A stretch of DNA of 64,000 bases from Arsenophonus apicola (GTDB taxonomy: Bacteria; Pseudomonadota; Gammaproteobacteria; Enterobacterales; Enterobacteriaceae): positions 2,666,001 to 2,730,000 of the forward strand of contig NZ_CP084222.1 of assembly GCF_020268605.1 (NCBI RefSeq). The letters are read 5' to 3'. Position 1 is the first letter of the stretch; each line of letters starts with the position of its first letter. Made by a program: the position numbers and the translations under genes. Below, one piece after another: positions 29,398-39,487 of the stretch. The notes under the pieces are model-generated. The model was given only the letters and a program-made list of their open reading frames with translations, searched no databases and was not told the DNA's origin.

Positions 29398-30708
29398 TTA
29401 GTGCTGTTTAGTGTTAATACGATCATATAATGCAAACAAAACTAAGACAATTAATGATGGTACCAGCCAGGCTAGATCATGATTATAAAGTGGTAATTTT
29501 TTTGCCATTGCAGGAATGAATGCTTGCAAAAGCTCAGAGGATTTCATGGCACCTAATAAACCAAATAGTAAACTTACCAACATTGTTGGCGCAACCACCC
29601 TGGATGCACACTTCCACCATTTCAAAGTAAAGCTCATTATAATCAATACAATACATGGTGGGTAAATCGCAATTAATACTGGAATAGAGAATTCAATCAG
29701 TTTACTTAATCCTAAATTAGAAATCACCATAGAAAAGATACCAAGTATCCAGACTAATTTACGATAAGAAAATGGTACATAAAGCGCGAAAAATTCAGCA
29801 CAAGCACAAGTAAGTCCAACCGCCGTTACCATACAAGCAACAAAAATCAGTACTCCTAAGAAAAAGCTACCATAATTACCGAAAGTATGTTGCACATAGG
29901 CATGCAAAATATCAGCACCATTACTGGCGTTAGGCAATAACGTGCCGCTATTCTCACCCAGTTTAAACAATGAAACATAAACCAATGTTAATAACACGCC
30001 GGCAATTAATCCAGCCCACATCGTATAACGGGTTAGAAGAGCGGAATTTTCGACGCCACGTGAGCGGGCAGCATTCACAATAACAATGCCAAAAACCATC
30101 GCACCCAAGGTATCCATAGTCAGATAGCCATTAATAAAACCATTAGAAAAAGCCATTTCTGTGTAGGATGGCGTTGACATAATAGGTTCACCTGCTGGCC
30201 AAAGTAACGCAGCAATACCTAAAATAGCTAATGCAATCATTTTTATTGGCGCTAGGATATGCCCTACACTATCGAGCAATCGGCCTGGATAGAGTGAAAT
30301 CGCTATCACAATGGCAAAATAAATAAGACTATAGATAAACAATGAAATCGAAGAAACGCCGCCTACTAGTGGGGCAATTCCGACTTCATAAGAAACGGTT
30401 GCAGTACGAGGTGTCGCAAATAATGGCCCGACCGATAAATAGGCGACGATTGCTAACAGTAACCCCGCACATTTGCCAATCGGCGCACTAAGCTGTTCGA
30501 TACCGCCACCTACTTTTGCTAAGGCGATAACAGCAATAACAGGCAAACCAACACCTGTTAGCAGGAATCCAGCTGCCGCTATCCATACATGCTCACCAGC
30601 TTGCAAACCAACCATGGGAGGAAAAATAATATTTCCTGCTCCTACAAATAACGCAAAGGTCATAAACCCTAACGCTAGAATATCTCTCGATGTTAAACGA
30701 TATGCCAT
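29398..30708 (-). CDS. brnQ: Branched-chain amino acid transporter BrnQ
   Basis: LIV-II sodium-coupled importer for leucine, isoleucine and valine with about 12 membrane helices. The segments ALGFMTFALFVGAGNIIFPPMVG and GYLTMDTLGAMVFG are strongly conserved. I start at the ATG at 30708, which aligns with the E. coli start (MAYRLTSRDI); an ATG at 30738 would add 10 residues. Neither has a strong ribosome-binding site. Such an importer fits an organism dependent on host amino acids, though this is inference. Confidence 0.93.
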   Translation of the reverse strand: MAYRLTSRDILALGFMTFALFVGAGNIIFPPMVGLQAGEHVWIAAAGFLLTGVGLPVIAVIALAKVGGGIEQLSAPIGKCAGLLLAIVAYLSVGPLFATPRTATVSYEVGIAPLVGGVSSISLFIYSLIYFAIVIAISLYPGRLLDSVGHILAPIKMIALAILGIAALLWPAGEPIMSTPSYTEMAFSNGFINGYLTMDTLGAMVFGIVIVNAARSRGVENSALLTRYTMWAGLIAGVLLTLVYVSLFKLGENSGTLLPNASNGADILHAYVQHTFGNYGSFFLGVLIFVACMVTAVGLTCACAEFFALYVPFSYRKLVWILGIFSMVISNLGLSKLIEFSIPVLIAIYPPCIVLIIMSFTLKWWKCASRVVAPTMLVSLLFGLLGAMKSSELLQAFIPAMAKKLPLYNHDLAWLVPSLIVLVLFALYDRINTKQH

Positions 30709-31083
30709 AATTGTTGTTAATTTGTTGTTATTTATCATCCAGCTTAAGTAGAACTAAAACCTAAACCACTTTTTATTTATTGACTGTGATCTCCGCTAAT
30801 TTTAATCAGTAAAAAATATATTTAATTAATCTGATAAATTTGATAAAAACAGAAAAATACGCCAATAACAGACTACAAGTAAAACTTTTATAATGATAAA
30901 AGGCAATAGTAAATCGAAAAAGCAGAATAAAAATCTGAAATAAATTTTTTATTTAGTGATTGGTTTTAGTGTTTACTCAATATACGTTATATGATTTGCA
31001 CAAAATTTAACCAACACTAACATTTACTCATGCAAATGTATTATTTTGCTAAACTTATTTAACTAAAATACAGCCAATGAAAT
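30709..31083. other. brnQ-phoR intergenic region
   Basis: This is about 375 nt of AT-rich non-coding DNA upstream of brnQ and downstream of phoR. I see no open frame of coding character, no clear terminator and no RNA gene. Confidence 0.4.
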
Positions 31084-32391
31084 TTAATTTTGTCCATTTT
31101 TTGTTATCACAACTAAACTAGACGGTAAAATAAAACTAAATACCGACCCCTTACCTAATTGACTTTCAATATTTAATTGGGAATGATGATGAATTAATGC
31201 ATGTTTAACAATAGCCAATCCTAATCCACTGCCGCCGCCCATTCGGCGAGAACGCGATTTATCTGCTCGATAAAAACGTTCCGTTAAACGTGGCAAATGC
31301 GTGGAAGCAATTCCCGGACCATTATCGCGAATAGAAAAAAGTGCTCCCTGTTTAACATGTTGCCAACAAATGTGAATAGATGTTCCAACCGGTGTATGGT
31401 TAATCGCATTATAAATAAGATTTGAAATAGCACTTCTTAATTGCTCTTCATTACCATAAACTTGCAATTCTTTATCTACATCAAAAATAATTTTATGCTT
31501 TGCCAAGCTTAAATTTATTACATCCTGTTTTATTATATTTAGCATTGCCGGAATATTGATCTGTTCATTCAAATTAATATGCGCTGCTATTTCAATGCGG
31601 GAAAGCTGGAGTATTTGTTTAATTAAACTATCCATGCGTGCCACTTGTTCACGCATTGAGCATAAGGCTTTTTTATTAGCCGGATAGCTATCGTTTTGCT
31701 CATCCATGATTTCCAGGTAACCTTGCAAAACGGTCAACGGTGTGCGTAACTCATGATTAGCATTAGCAAAAAATTCGCCGCGTAATTTTTCCAATTTCTC
31801 CTTTTCCGTTATGTCTCTTGCAACCATTAGTAATTGGTCATCAACATAAGACATAATTTGAAATTCAACTATTGCACCGTTATTTAACGCTATCGTAAAT
31901 GGCACGGAATAGTCGGCCAAAATAAAATAGCGGTTGAAATCAGGATAACGAAGTAAATTGAAAATAGATTGCCCACTATCTTCTGGCCAACGAAAACCTA
32001 ATAAATATTCAGCTAAACGATTACACCAAACAATATTACCTTCTGCGGTCATGATGATTACGGCATCAGGTAAAGATTCTGCACCACTACGAAATCGCCT
32101 AATAATCTGTACCAATTCATGCCGGCGTTTACGATTACGTTGTTGTAACTGATAAATACCATAAAAAATCGGCTCCCAAACACCTTTCCCGGTGGGTGGC
32201 AGTAAACGACGTTCAAGCCAAAGCCAATCGGATAATTTCAGTAAATGATAACTATGCCAGCATAAAGCCGCTAATAGTGAAATCACGAGCAACCAAGATA
32301 AATGACCAATAAAAAGTGATAATCCACATGCCGGTAAGCAGAATAAAACCAGAACAACCACTAAGTTTTTCCACGACAAACGTTCAAGCAC
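31084..32391 (-). CDS. phoR: Phosphate regulon sensor histidine kinase PhoR
   Basis: Membrane sensor kinase that controls PhoB according to phosphate transport. Two N-terminal helices (about 10-55), a PAS domain, the HisKA box NANHELRTPLTVLQGY and ATPase boxes (N, G1 DNGPGI, G2 GGGSGLGLAI) are present over 435 residues. It lies 25 nt downstream of phoB in the usual operon. Confidence 0.96.
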   Translation of the reverse strand: MLERLSWKNLVVVLVLFCLPACGLSLFIGHLSWLLVISLLAALCWHSYHLLKLSDWLWLERRLLPPTGKGVWEPIFYGIYQLQQRNRKRRHELVQIIRRFRSGAESLPDAVIIMTAEGNIVWCNRLAEYLLGFRWPEDSGQSIFNLLRYPDFNRYFILADYSVPFTIALNNGAIVEFQIMSYVDDQLLMVARDITEKEKLEKLRGEFFANANHELRTPLTVLQGYLEIMDEQNDSYPANKKALCSMREQVARMDSLIKQILQLSRIEIAAHINLNEQINIPAMLNIIKQDVINLSLAKHKIIFDVDKELQVYGNEEQLRSAISNLIYNAINHTPVGTSIHICWQHVKQGALFSIRDNGPGIASTHLPRLTERFYRADKSRSRRMGGGSGLGLAIVKHALIHHHSQLNIESQLGKGSVFSFILPSSLVVITKNGQN

Positions 32392-32416
32392 GTCGACTTT
32401 TCCTTATAACCAGCAA

Positions 32417-33106
32417 TCAATAACGGACAGAGAAACGATAGCCTGTACCTCGAACAGTTTGGATCATTTTTTCATGACCAGCCACAGCCAGTGCTTTACG
32501 TAAACGACGAATATGCACATCTACTGTACGATCCTCAATATAAACATTCACACCCCATACATAATTTAATAATTGCTCACGATTATAAACTCGTTCTGGA
32601 TGGGTCATAAAAAAATACAATAATTTATATTCTGTCGGTCCCAGTTCTATCGACATTGTATCGCTCATTACCCTATGAGAAGCAGGATCTAATTTCAATC
32701 CGTTCATTTCGATAACATTGTCGCTAGCCAAAGCTGAAACACGACGTAAAATTGCGTTTACCCTAGCAATCAGCTCTTTAGGTGAAAAAGGTTTAGTAAG
32801 ATAATCATCTGCACCTATTTCTAAACCACGTACCCGATCTGCTTCTTCTCCCCTAGCGGTTAACATCATAATGGGAATATTTCGCGTCAGTTGATCACGT
32901 TTTATATGGGCAATAAGCTGGATGCCCGAACCACCTGGGATCATCCAATCCAGCAAAATAAGTGCAGGATAAGGCTCTATAAGCTGCGCGATTGCTGAAT
33001 CATAATCATCTGCCTCAACTGTTTGAAATCCATTCTGTTCTAATATAAAGCAAATCATCTCACGGATCGCAGTTTCATCTTCGACGACCAGAATACGTCT
33101 TACCAT
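32417..33106 (-). CDS. phoB: Phosphate regulon response regulator PhoB
   Basis: OmpR-type activator of the Pho regulon. The receiver domain has the acidic pair VVEDE, the phosphorylated aspartate in LILLDWMIPGG and the lysine in TKPFSPKE; the winged-helix domain ends TVRGTGYRFS. The ATG at 33106 gives 229 residues as in E. coli, with TAGGAT upstream; a further ATG at 33121 is less likely. I could not identify a convincing Pho box upstream. Confidence 0.96.
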   Translation of the reverse strand: MVRRILVVEDETAIREMICFILEQNGFQTVEADDYDSAIAQLIEPYPALILLDWMIPGGSGIQLIAHIKRDQLTRNIPIMMLTARGEEADRVRGLEIGADDYLTKPFSPKELIARVNAILRRVSALASDNVIEMNGLKLDPASHRVMSDTMSIELGPTEYKLLYFFMTHPERVYNREQLLNYVWGVNVYIEDRTVDVHIRRLRKALAVAGHEKMIQTVRGTGYRFSVRY

Positions 33107-33382
33107 GATTGATCCTATCATTATTTCATTATCAAATTAATTGGCACTATTATTTCATATTTATAACCATTTAATGAATTATTGTCGCCAATTTTATTAA
33201 GTTGCAAATTTTTAAACTTAAGATGAGATCTGGTATGTAATTCACAAAATTAATTAATAACTGAATTTTTGAACTATATAGTTAAATTTTTTATCTATGA
33301 TTTTTTGTCAGTCCGATTATAGTTATCAATAACCTAGCTGCGCACAATCAATTTATGACCTTATTAATATAAGGAGAATATA

Positions 33383-33991
33383 ATGCCAAACAAATTTATA
33401 GAAATGATGAAAGAAAGAAGAACCATTTACAATATAGATAACTCATTACCTATTTCTCAAGCAAGACTTATTAAATTGGTTAAAGAAGCCGTTAAAGAAG
33501 CACCTTCTTCATTTAATTCCCAAACATCGCGGGTGGTTATTTTATTAGGCGATGAACATAAAAAACTGTGGCACAATATTACCAAAGAAACGCTAAAAGA
33601 AATTGTTGCTAAAGAGATATTTACTACCACAGAGAAAAAAATCGATAGTTTTGCTGCCGGCGCAGGTACGGTATTATTTTTTGAAGAACAAAATATTATC
33701 AAAGAATTACAGCAAAAATTCCCACTTTATGCCGATAACTTCCCTGTTTGGTCAGAACAGAGTAGCGGAATGGCACAATATGCGGTTTGGGCGAGTCTAG
33801 CACAAGAAAAAGTGGGCGCATCACTGCAACACTACAATCCACTCATTGATGAAAAAGTGCATGCCAGTTGGAAGATCCCAAACTCGTGGAAATTACGTGC
33901 TCAGTTAGTCTTTGGTGCAATTAAACAACCGGCTAATGAAAAAACCTATATTGACGATAACATTCGCTTCAAAGTATTTGGTGAAAATTAA
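33383..33991 (+). CDS. Nitroreductase family flavoprotein (Frm2/Hbn1-like)
   Basis: A 202-residue FMN-dependent nitroreductase-fold protein. The N-terminal RRTIYNID segment and the APSSFNSQTSRVV stretch are typical of the branch containing yeast Frm2/Hbn1 and lactococcal CinD rather than E. coli NfsB. A strong ribosome-binding site (AAGGAG) lies 6 nt before the ATG. Substrate is unknown; quinone or nitro-compound reduction in redox stress is possible. It stands alone between phoB and the porin, is not part of this E. coli block, and was possibly acquired. Confidence 0.8.
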   Translation: MPNKFIEMMKERRTIYNIDNSLPISQARLIKLVKEAVKEAPSSFNSQTSRVVILLGDEHKKLWHNITKETLKEIVAKEIFTTTEKKIDSFAAGAGTVLFFEEQNIIKELQQKFPLYADNFPVWSEQSSGMAQYAVWASLAQEKVGASLQHYNPLIDEKVHASWKIPNSWKLRAQLVFGAIKQPANEKTYIDDNIRFKVFGEN

Positions 33992-34163
33992 CACAACTTG
34001 CAGCAGAATTTATTTTGTCCAATCGTTACTAACTATTAGCAAGTCGGCATTAGTATAGCAAAACACTATGCGTTTTTAGTGACTTTCTTATACCATTAAG
34101 ATAACAATTGATAAGATATGGTTTGCCAAATATAGTGATTTTGCCATTGAATCTAATATAAAA

Positions 34164-34188
34164 AATAACAGCCATTCTGGCTGTTATT
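34164..34188. terminator. Bidirectional terminator between nitroreductase and porin genes
   Basis: An 11-bp perfect stem (34164-34174 with 34178-34188, AATAACAGCCA / TGGCTGTTATT) with a TTC loop. A T tract follows on both strands and is longer on the minus strand. It serves the convergent nitroreductase and porin genes. Confidence 0.85.
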
Positions 34189-34256
34189 ATAATTTTTACC
34201 TTTATATAATAGACTAAATCGCTATCATTCATTAGGGTGAATTTTCATGAAATTGG

Positions 34257-35429
34257 TTAGAAAAAGAAACGCAAACCTGTCTCAACCAAAAACCAATTAT
34301 CTTTCTCATAAGCTTGATTTTTACTATGAAGGTGGTTATACGCCATTTCCATATATAAAAGTAATTGCTTATTTTTCATTACTGCAAAGTCTTTATCTAC
34401 ACCTAACGTATAAGTCTGCTTTGGATAGTCAAAGGTTTTTTTATCGCCTGATCTTAGTCCGTAACCGGCATATAAGCCTGTATCTGATTCTGGCCAGTGC
34501 CATTTTGCGCCAATACTGTAGAGATGAGCTGACCAATCCCCTGTCACCGATGTTGGCGTCAGTGTTTTCCTGGCGACTACTACATTCGTTGATTGTAACC
34601 GACCATAATCAATTCCAATTGAAGCGGTCTTATCAGGAAAAATATATTTGACCCCCAATGCGAACATTTTGTCTTGCGGTTTTTTTCCTGTTTGGTTTTT
34701 TTCACCCACCGCTTCAGCCCAACCAGTAGCCAGTTCGAAACCTAAAGCGTTCTGATAAAAAAGACCCAATGAGTAAGCATGAAGAATATCACTGTAATCA
34801 CGCTCACCACTGCCTTCCGAGGGTCTAGAATAACTGCCTGCAAACTTTACGCCTTTAAATGAAGGTGTTTCTAAATAGATAGTATGGGGCAAACGTAGGG
34901 TAAAAATATCCCGTCCAGTACCACGATAAATGGTATTGCCATTTTCTTGCTTTACATAGCCAGAAGATATACCGGTATTTCGACTCAGTACATCAGCAAA
35001 ATAGAGCACACCAGTATTGTTATAACCTAAATTAGATTTAGCAACTGAATCAATAGGAACATAAGTACGGCCAAATTGTACTTTCCCATATTCTGCATGA
35101 GAAATACCAACATAGCCAACCCGATTATAGAGTTCAAATTGGCTGTTAGGATTATTACTATTCGACTTTTGCGTATCTAAACCTAATTCAATATTGCCAA
35201 ATACTTTAACCTCATGAGGCAGCTTATGCTCGGCAAATAAACCAATACGACTACCATCATCGCCAATCATGGCTCTATTTTTTTCCGTATCCCAGCTATT
35301 TAATAATCTAATTTGCCCATAAATATCAAAACGCGTATATTGATCATCATAAATACTTGTTGCCTGTGAAATCTCTGCTAAAGATAAAGTAGCAATAAAT
35401 GTTATGATGGGTTTTAATTTTCTTGCCAT
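34257..35429 (-). CDS. General outer-membrane porin (OmpC/OmpF family)
   Basis: A 16-strand trimeric porin of about 390 residues. A signal peptide follows MARKLKPIITF; the mature part carries the loop-3 style segment YFADVLSRNTG, the VGYVGISHAEYGKVQFGR element and a terminal phenylalanine (LRFFF) required for outer-membrane insertion. I choose the ATG at 35429; ATGs further upstream (35441, 35483) would spoil the signal peptide. Antisense frames over this gene are shadows. It cannot be assigned to ompC or ompF from sequence alone. Confidence 0.88.
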   Translation of the reverse strand: MARKLKPIITFIATLSLAEISQATSIYDDQYTRFDIYGQIRLLNSWDTEKNRAMIGDDGSRIGLFAEHKLPHEVKVFGNIELGLDTQKSNSNNPNSQFELYNRVGYVGISHAEYGKVQFGRTYVPIDSVAKSNLGYNNTGVLYFADVLSRNTGISSGYVKQENGNTIYRGTGRDIFTLRLPHTIYLETPSFKGVKFAGSYSRPSEGSGERDYSDILHAYSLGLFYQNALGFELATGWAEAVGEKNQTGKKPQDKMFALGVKYIFPDKTASIGIDYGRLQSTNVVVARKTLTPTSVTGDWSAHLYSIGAKWHWPESDTGLYAGYGLRSGDKKTFDYPKQTYTLGVDKDFAVMKNKQLLLYMEMAYNHLHSKNQAYEKDNWFLVETGLRFFF

Positions 35430-36041
35430 AAAAATACCCATTAATTTATGCTGAACAAAATAATTGAAAAATGCCAATTTCAAATAATAAAATAATTTTC
35501 TTTGCTTTTAGTATTTAAAAAATCATAATAAAATAATAAAATGAAAATATTTTATAAAATGAATTAAAAATAATTTATTAAAATAACCCTACCCTCATAA
35601 ATAAAAAACAAGCTTATAAAATCAGTAAGTTTACAATAAATCACCTTTAAGCATACAGCAAAAATATTATTTTTATGGCAAAAATAATCTCATTTTTATA
35701 TTCTATTTCTGGCAATAGATCCCTCTAAAAATTTATTAAATAATTTAATCAAAAAAATAAGACATTATTTACCCTCTTTTTTAATCGATTATAAAAACCA
35801 GTATCAAGCAATAAAAATTTCATTAAAAATAATTAATGACAGAATATTAGCCTATATTTTAAAAATGTAATTTACCATTTAATTAAATAATTATTAAAGA
35901 TAAAAATAACCTATGCGGATGGATAAAATCGATTAAAACTGACTTAATCAATAAAAATAGCGATTGAAAACTAGGGTCGAAGAGTGTGATCCGTTATCAT
36001 ATCCCCAATTTTTAAATAAGGAATAACGAGGAAGCCTTGAG
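35430..36041. other. Porin-rdgC intergenic region, AT-rich
   Basis: About 610 nt of very AT-rich non-coding DNA that must contain the divergent promoters for the porin and rdgC. I see no coding frame, RNA gene or repeat family. A GAGGAAG ribosome-binding site for rdgC lies at its right end. Confidence 0.45.
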
Positions 36042-36950
36042 ATGTGGTTTAAAAATTTAATGATCTACCGCTTAAATCGGGAATTCAAATTATCCGTAGA
36101 TAAGCTTGAAAAACAACTTGCCACCCTGGCTTATAGCCCATGCACAAGCCAAGATATCATGAAAATGGGCTGGACTTCACCGATGGGATCTCACAGTGAA
36201 GCACTAATACACACGGTTAATAACCAAATTTTACTTTGCGTCCAAAAAGAAGAAAAGCTTCTGCCAGCACAGGTTATTAAACAAGAGTTAGAAGCTAAAA
36301 TTAAGAAAATAGAAACAGCCCAAGCACGAAAACTGAAAAAAAGCGAAAAAGATCCATTAAAAGATGAAGTCCTGCATGCACTTTTACCCAGGGCCTTTAG
36401 TAAAATCAGTCATACTTATATCTGGTTAGATATAACCAATAACCTGATTATTGTTGATGCAGCGAGTACTAAACGTGCTGAAGATAATCTGGCATTTTTA
36501 CGTAAAACATTAGGCTCGCTTCCGGTTGTGCCTTTAAGTTATCAAAATCCGATCGAACTAACTTTAACGGAGTGGGTGCGCTCTGGCAAACCTGCTAATG
36601 GATTCAGTTTAATGGATGAAGCTGAATTAAAAGCACCCGTTGAAGAAGATGGAGTGATACGTTGTAAAAAACAAGATTTATTCTGTGATGAAATTATCGC
36701 CCACATTGAAGCTAAAAAACGAGTAACAAAGTTAGCATTAGAATGGGAAGAGCGTATTCAATTTATTCTTTCCGACGACGGAACAATTAAAAGACTAAAA
36801 TTTAGTGATCTGATAAAAGAACAAAATGATGATATTGATAAAACAGATTTTGCCCAACGTTTTGATGCTGACTATATTTTGATGACAAACGAAATTAGTG
36901 CACTGATAAAATGCCTAATTGATGTATTCGGTGCAGAAATGAACATTTAA
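36042..36950 (+). CDS. rdgC: Recombination-associated protein RdgC
   Basis: Ring-shaped DNA-binding protein that limits RecA activity. The 302 residues align over the full length with E. coli RdgC (303): WFKNLMIYRLNRE at the start, KMGWTSPMGSHS, LTEWVRSG and DFAQRFDADYILMT. It is the last gene of the first syntenic block. Confidence 0.95.
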   Translation: MWFKNLMIYRLNREFKLSVDKLEKQLATLAYSPCTSQDIMKMGWTSPMGSHSEALIHTVNNQILLCVQKEEKLLPAQVIKQELEAKIKKIETAQARKLKKSEKDPLKDEVLHALLPRAFSKISHTYIWLDITNNLIIVDAASTKRAEDNLAFLRKTLGSLPVVPLSYQNPIELTLTEWVRSGKPANGFSLMDEAELKAPVEEDGVIRCKKQDLFCDEIIAHIEAKKRVTKLALEWEERIQFILSDDGTIKRLKFSDLIKEQNDDIDKTDFAQRFDADYILMTNEISALIKCLIDVFGAEMNI

Positions 36951-36987
36951 TTAGCTTGACTTGGTAATGCAATAAACCACTAGGAAT

Positions 36988-37015
36988 GGCGATTTTTAAT
37001 CGCCAGTTTAGTTTT
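36988..37015 (+). terminator. Probable terminator of rdgC
   Basis: GGCGAT (36988-36993) pairs with ATCGCC (36999-37004), followed by a T-rich but interrupted tail, 38 nt after the rdgC stop. Confidence 0.5.
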
Positions 37016-37351
37016 ATCGACTAGATAGATTCACCCTCGCCTCCCAGACTGGATGATATATAAACGCATATCACTATACATTTATTTGTATAAATGAATA
37101 AAATATAATTATAAGTGGTAACTTATATATATTTTATGACAAATTTTTTCAACCGATAGATTATGACTAATCATAGTTAGATTAATTTTCTATCACTAAA
37201 AATTATAATACTAACTGTTTCAGTTATATTCGACTGAAAATTCCATTAAAATCAATAATAATCATAAATTAAAAAGTAAATAAAAAATTTATTATTTACC
37301 AAGATGGATAATTGAATATATCAACTTCTATATGGAACATATTAAATAGAT

Positions 37352-37383
37352 TAAAAAAAACGTTATCTTGGCTAGATAACGTT
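37352..37383 (-). terminator. Orphan strong terminator on the minus strand
   Basis: AACGTTATC (37359-37367) pairs perfectly with GATAACGTT (37375-37383); on the minus strand the stem is followed by eight T. The nearest annotated minus-strand gene, exbD, ends 730 nt away and has its own terminator, so the transcript ended here is unknown. Confidence 0.75.
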
Positions 37384-38071
37384 AATATTACTGTAGTTAA
37401 ATATTATTGATATACTTTGCTGTATGTAGTTATTGAAAAGTCAGCCCATTAAAATTTCTAAACTTGCTTTAAATCATAGCCAGCTTAAAAAATGACTATG
37501 GTTTATGGTTATTAGATATAAATTCCATTGCAGGCATAACTATATTAATTGTACAAATGATTTATAAACACAACTATTCTACTCTAATAGTAATTATCTA
37601 CAATATTAATAATATATTATCTAATATTTAGCATAATTATTCTATAATTAAACTCTATTTTTATGCAAGTATTTTTTATTAAATTATTTTTTATCTGACA
37701 AGGCAATTAAATTACCTTATTTTTTTGTAGGTAATTATAGCGTACATTAAGCTAAACTTTCTTAAATACATTCATTCTCTTTATCTATGCTATAAATAGA
37801 AGTCAACTACTTATATGAATAAAAAACTTACCAACGCTTACTTCTAACTTATTAGTTTAAGAAAAATGAAATTAATAACTATAAATTATATAAAAAATAA
37901 ATATAAGTTTTTTATTAAAATATTTTTATTCTAAGTAATAGTTTATTATTTTGTAATATAAATAAATTTGAAATTATTAATTATCTAATTTATTAACCAT
38001 GCAATTAATATGTTTATAGAATATAAAAAATATATTATACTATTGATTTATTACTAACGTATATAAATCAA

Positions 38072-38095
38072 CACTGGGTATTTAATTACCCAGTG
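38072..38095 (-). terminator. Terminator of exbBD
   Basis: CACTGGGTA (38072-38080) and TACCCAGTG (38087-38095) form a 9-bp perfect stem 18 nt after the exbD stop, with a modest T-rich tail on the minus strand. Confidence 0.7.
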
Positions 38096-38113
38096 GACAA
38101 TATTAGCAATACG

Positions 38114-38542
38114 CTATTTTGTGCTCTGTGACATCTCCATGCCAACTAATCCCACTTTAAGGTAACCAGATTTACGTAATAAGTTCATTACATCCATTAT
38201 TCTTTCATAATTTACTGTTTTATCTGCTTGAAAAAAAATAGTGGTTTCTTTATTTATACCAGTTATCTGATCCAAAGCTGATGCCAATTGCTCCTGAGAA
38301 ACATTTTGCTCTCCAACATACATTTGACCATTCTCTTTCACTGTTAAAAATAACGGTTTTTCCGGTCTAGGTTGGGGTTTAGCCGTAGAAGCGGGTAAAT
38401 CAACTTTAATGTCGACTGTTGCTAAAGGTGCCGCAACCATGAAAATAATCAGTAAAACCAACATTACATCAATAAATGGTGTAACATTAATTTCATGCAT
38501 TTCACCATTATCATTTAAATCATCGTTCAAACGGATCGCCAT
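38114..38542 (-). CDS. exbD: TonB-system energiser ExbD
   Basis: Proton-motive subunit of the ExbB-ExbD-TonB complex that powers outer-membrane iron-siderophore and cobalamin uptake. The 142 residues follow E. coli ExbD rather than TolR: the single helix FIDVMLVLLIIFMVAAP has the essential aspartate 25, followed by the PASTAKPQPRPEKP linker. It lies 6 nt downstream of exbB. tonB is not in this window. Confidence 0.95.
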   Translation of the reverse strand: MAIRLNDDLNDNGEMHEINVTPFIDVMLVLLIIFMVAAPLATVDIKVDLPASTAKPQPRPEKPLFLTVKENGQMYVGEQNVSQEQLASALDQITGINKETTIFFQADKTVNYERIMDVMNLLRKSGYLKVGLVGMEMSQSTK

Positions 38543-38548
38543 AAGTAC

Positions 38549-39487
38549 TTACCTTTCTCTTTTACTATCAGCTAAATCCAAATCTCTACCTAACAATACC
38601 GTAGCCTGAGCAGCTACATCACCCAGTTGTCCACGATAGGTATTAATCATGCGCGCAAATAAATTATAAATAACCACTGCTGGTATCGCAGCTACCAGTC
38701 CTATTGCCGTAGCTAACAAAGCTTCTGCTATGCCAGGGGCAACAACCGCTAAATTAGTCGTCTGAGAATGAGCTATACCAATAAAGCTATTCATAATTCC
38801 CCAAACCGTTCCAAATAAACCAATAAAGGGGGAAATTGCCCCTATGGTTGCTAAATAACCATTACCTCGCCCCATATAACGACTAATTGAAGCAACAGCT
38901 CTTTCAAGGCGAAAACTGGCACGATCTTTGGTTCCATTTAAATCACGACTGCCGGCAGATAATGTTTTTTCCGCCACAACTTCATCATATAATTTTCGAG
39001 TAATACTACTTTTTTTAAATGTTGCAGCAATTCCTATCGCTTCATCGAGTGATTTTACTTTAGATAGTTTTTGCTGTTCTTTTCGAAGCTGTCGGTATGC
39101 TCCAATCAGTTCGATGCTTTTTGAAAAAAATAGAGCCCAGGTAATAATTGAAGCAAAAATTAATCCTAACATGACGGCTTTTACAATCACGTCAGCATGC
39201 TGATACATACTCCAAATCGAAAGATCTTGATCAAATCCTCCTTGTGCAGTTAATAAGTTAGGTTCCTGTTGTAGTGTTGCTACATTTTTTTCAGTGGCAA
39301 GATCTTTCTCGCTTAGTTGCTCTCCATTGGCCGAAGTCGTTGGAATTTGATTAGCAATGGATATATCTTGCTGATTAGGTATATTAACAGGCTGAAACTG
39401 CTCAGACAGACCTACCGGATTTGTCTCGGCGAAAGTTACATTTATCAAACTTATTGCCAATAAAATAGAAGCTATCAATTTACGCAT
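38549..39487 (-). CDS. exbB: TonB-system energiser ExbB
   Basis: Multi-spanning partner of ExbD. The C-terminal 245 residues match E. coli ExbB (MYQHADVIVKAVMLGL, GYLATIGAISPFIGLFGTVWGI, EALLATAIGLVAAIPAVVIYN). At 312 residues it has an N-terminal extension of about 70 residues with a signal peptide, as in several other bacterial ExbB proteins. A Fur-like operator lies about 145 nt upstream, consistent with iron control. Confidence 0.95.
   Translation of the reverse strand: MRKLIASILLAISLINVTFAETNPVGLSEQFQPVNIPNQQDISIANQIPTTSANGEQLSEKDLATEKNVATLQQEPNLLTAQGGFDQDLSIWSMYQHADVIVKAVMLGLIFASIITWALFFSKSIELIGAYRQLRKEQQKLSKVKSLDEAIGIAATFKKSSITRKLYDEVVAEKTLSAGSRDLNGTKDRASFRLERAVASISRYMGRGNGYLATIGAISPFIGLFGTVWGIMNSFIGIAHSQTTNLAVVAPGIAEALLATAIGLVAAIPAVVIYNLFARMINTYRGQLGDVAAQATVLLGRDLDLADSKRER

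Larger units (their letters stand above)
36951..38113. other. 1.16-kb gene-free AT-rich junction region
   Basis: No frame has coding character on either strand. The stretch contains a weak hairpin after rdgC (36988-37004), an orphan strong minus-strand terminator (37352-37383) and the exbD terminator (38072-38095). It separates the tig-rdgC block from exbBD-yghB, which are distant in E. coli. It could be decayed sequence or contain an unannotated small RNA. Confidence 0.5.

Noticed and set aside
34247..34651. Plus-strand open frame of 134 codons over the porin 3' end
   Set aside because: It lies entirely antisense to the porin, whose signal peptide, strand pattern and terminal phenylalanine are convincing; its translation has no recognisable features.
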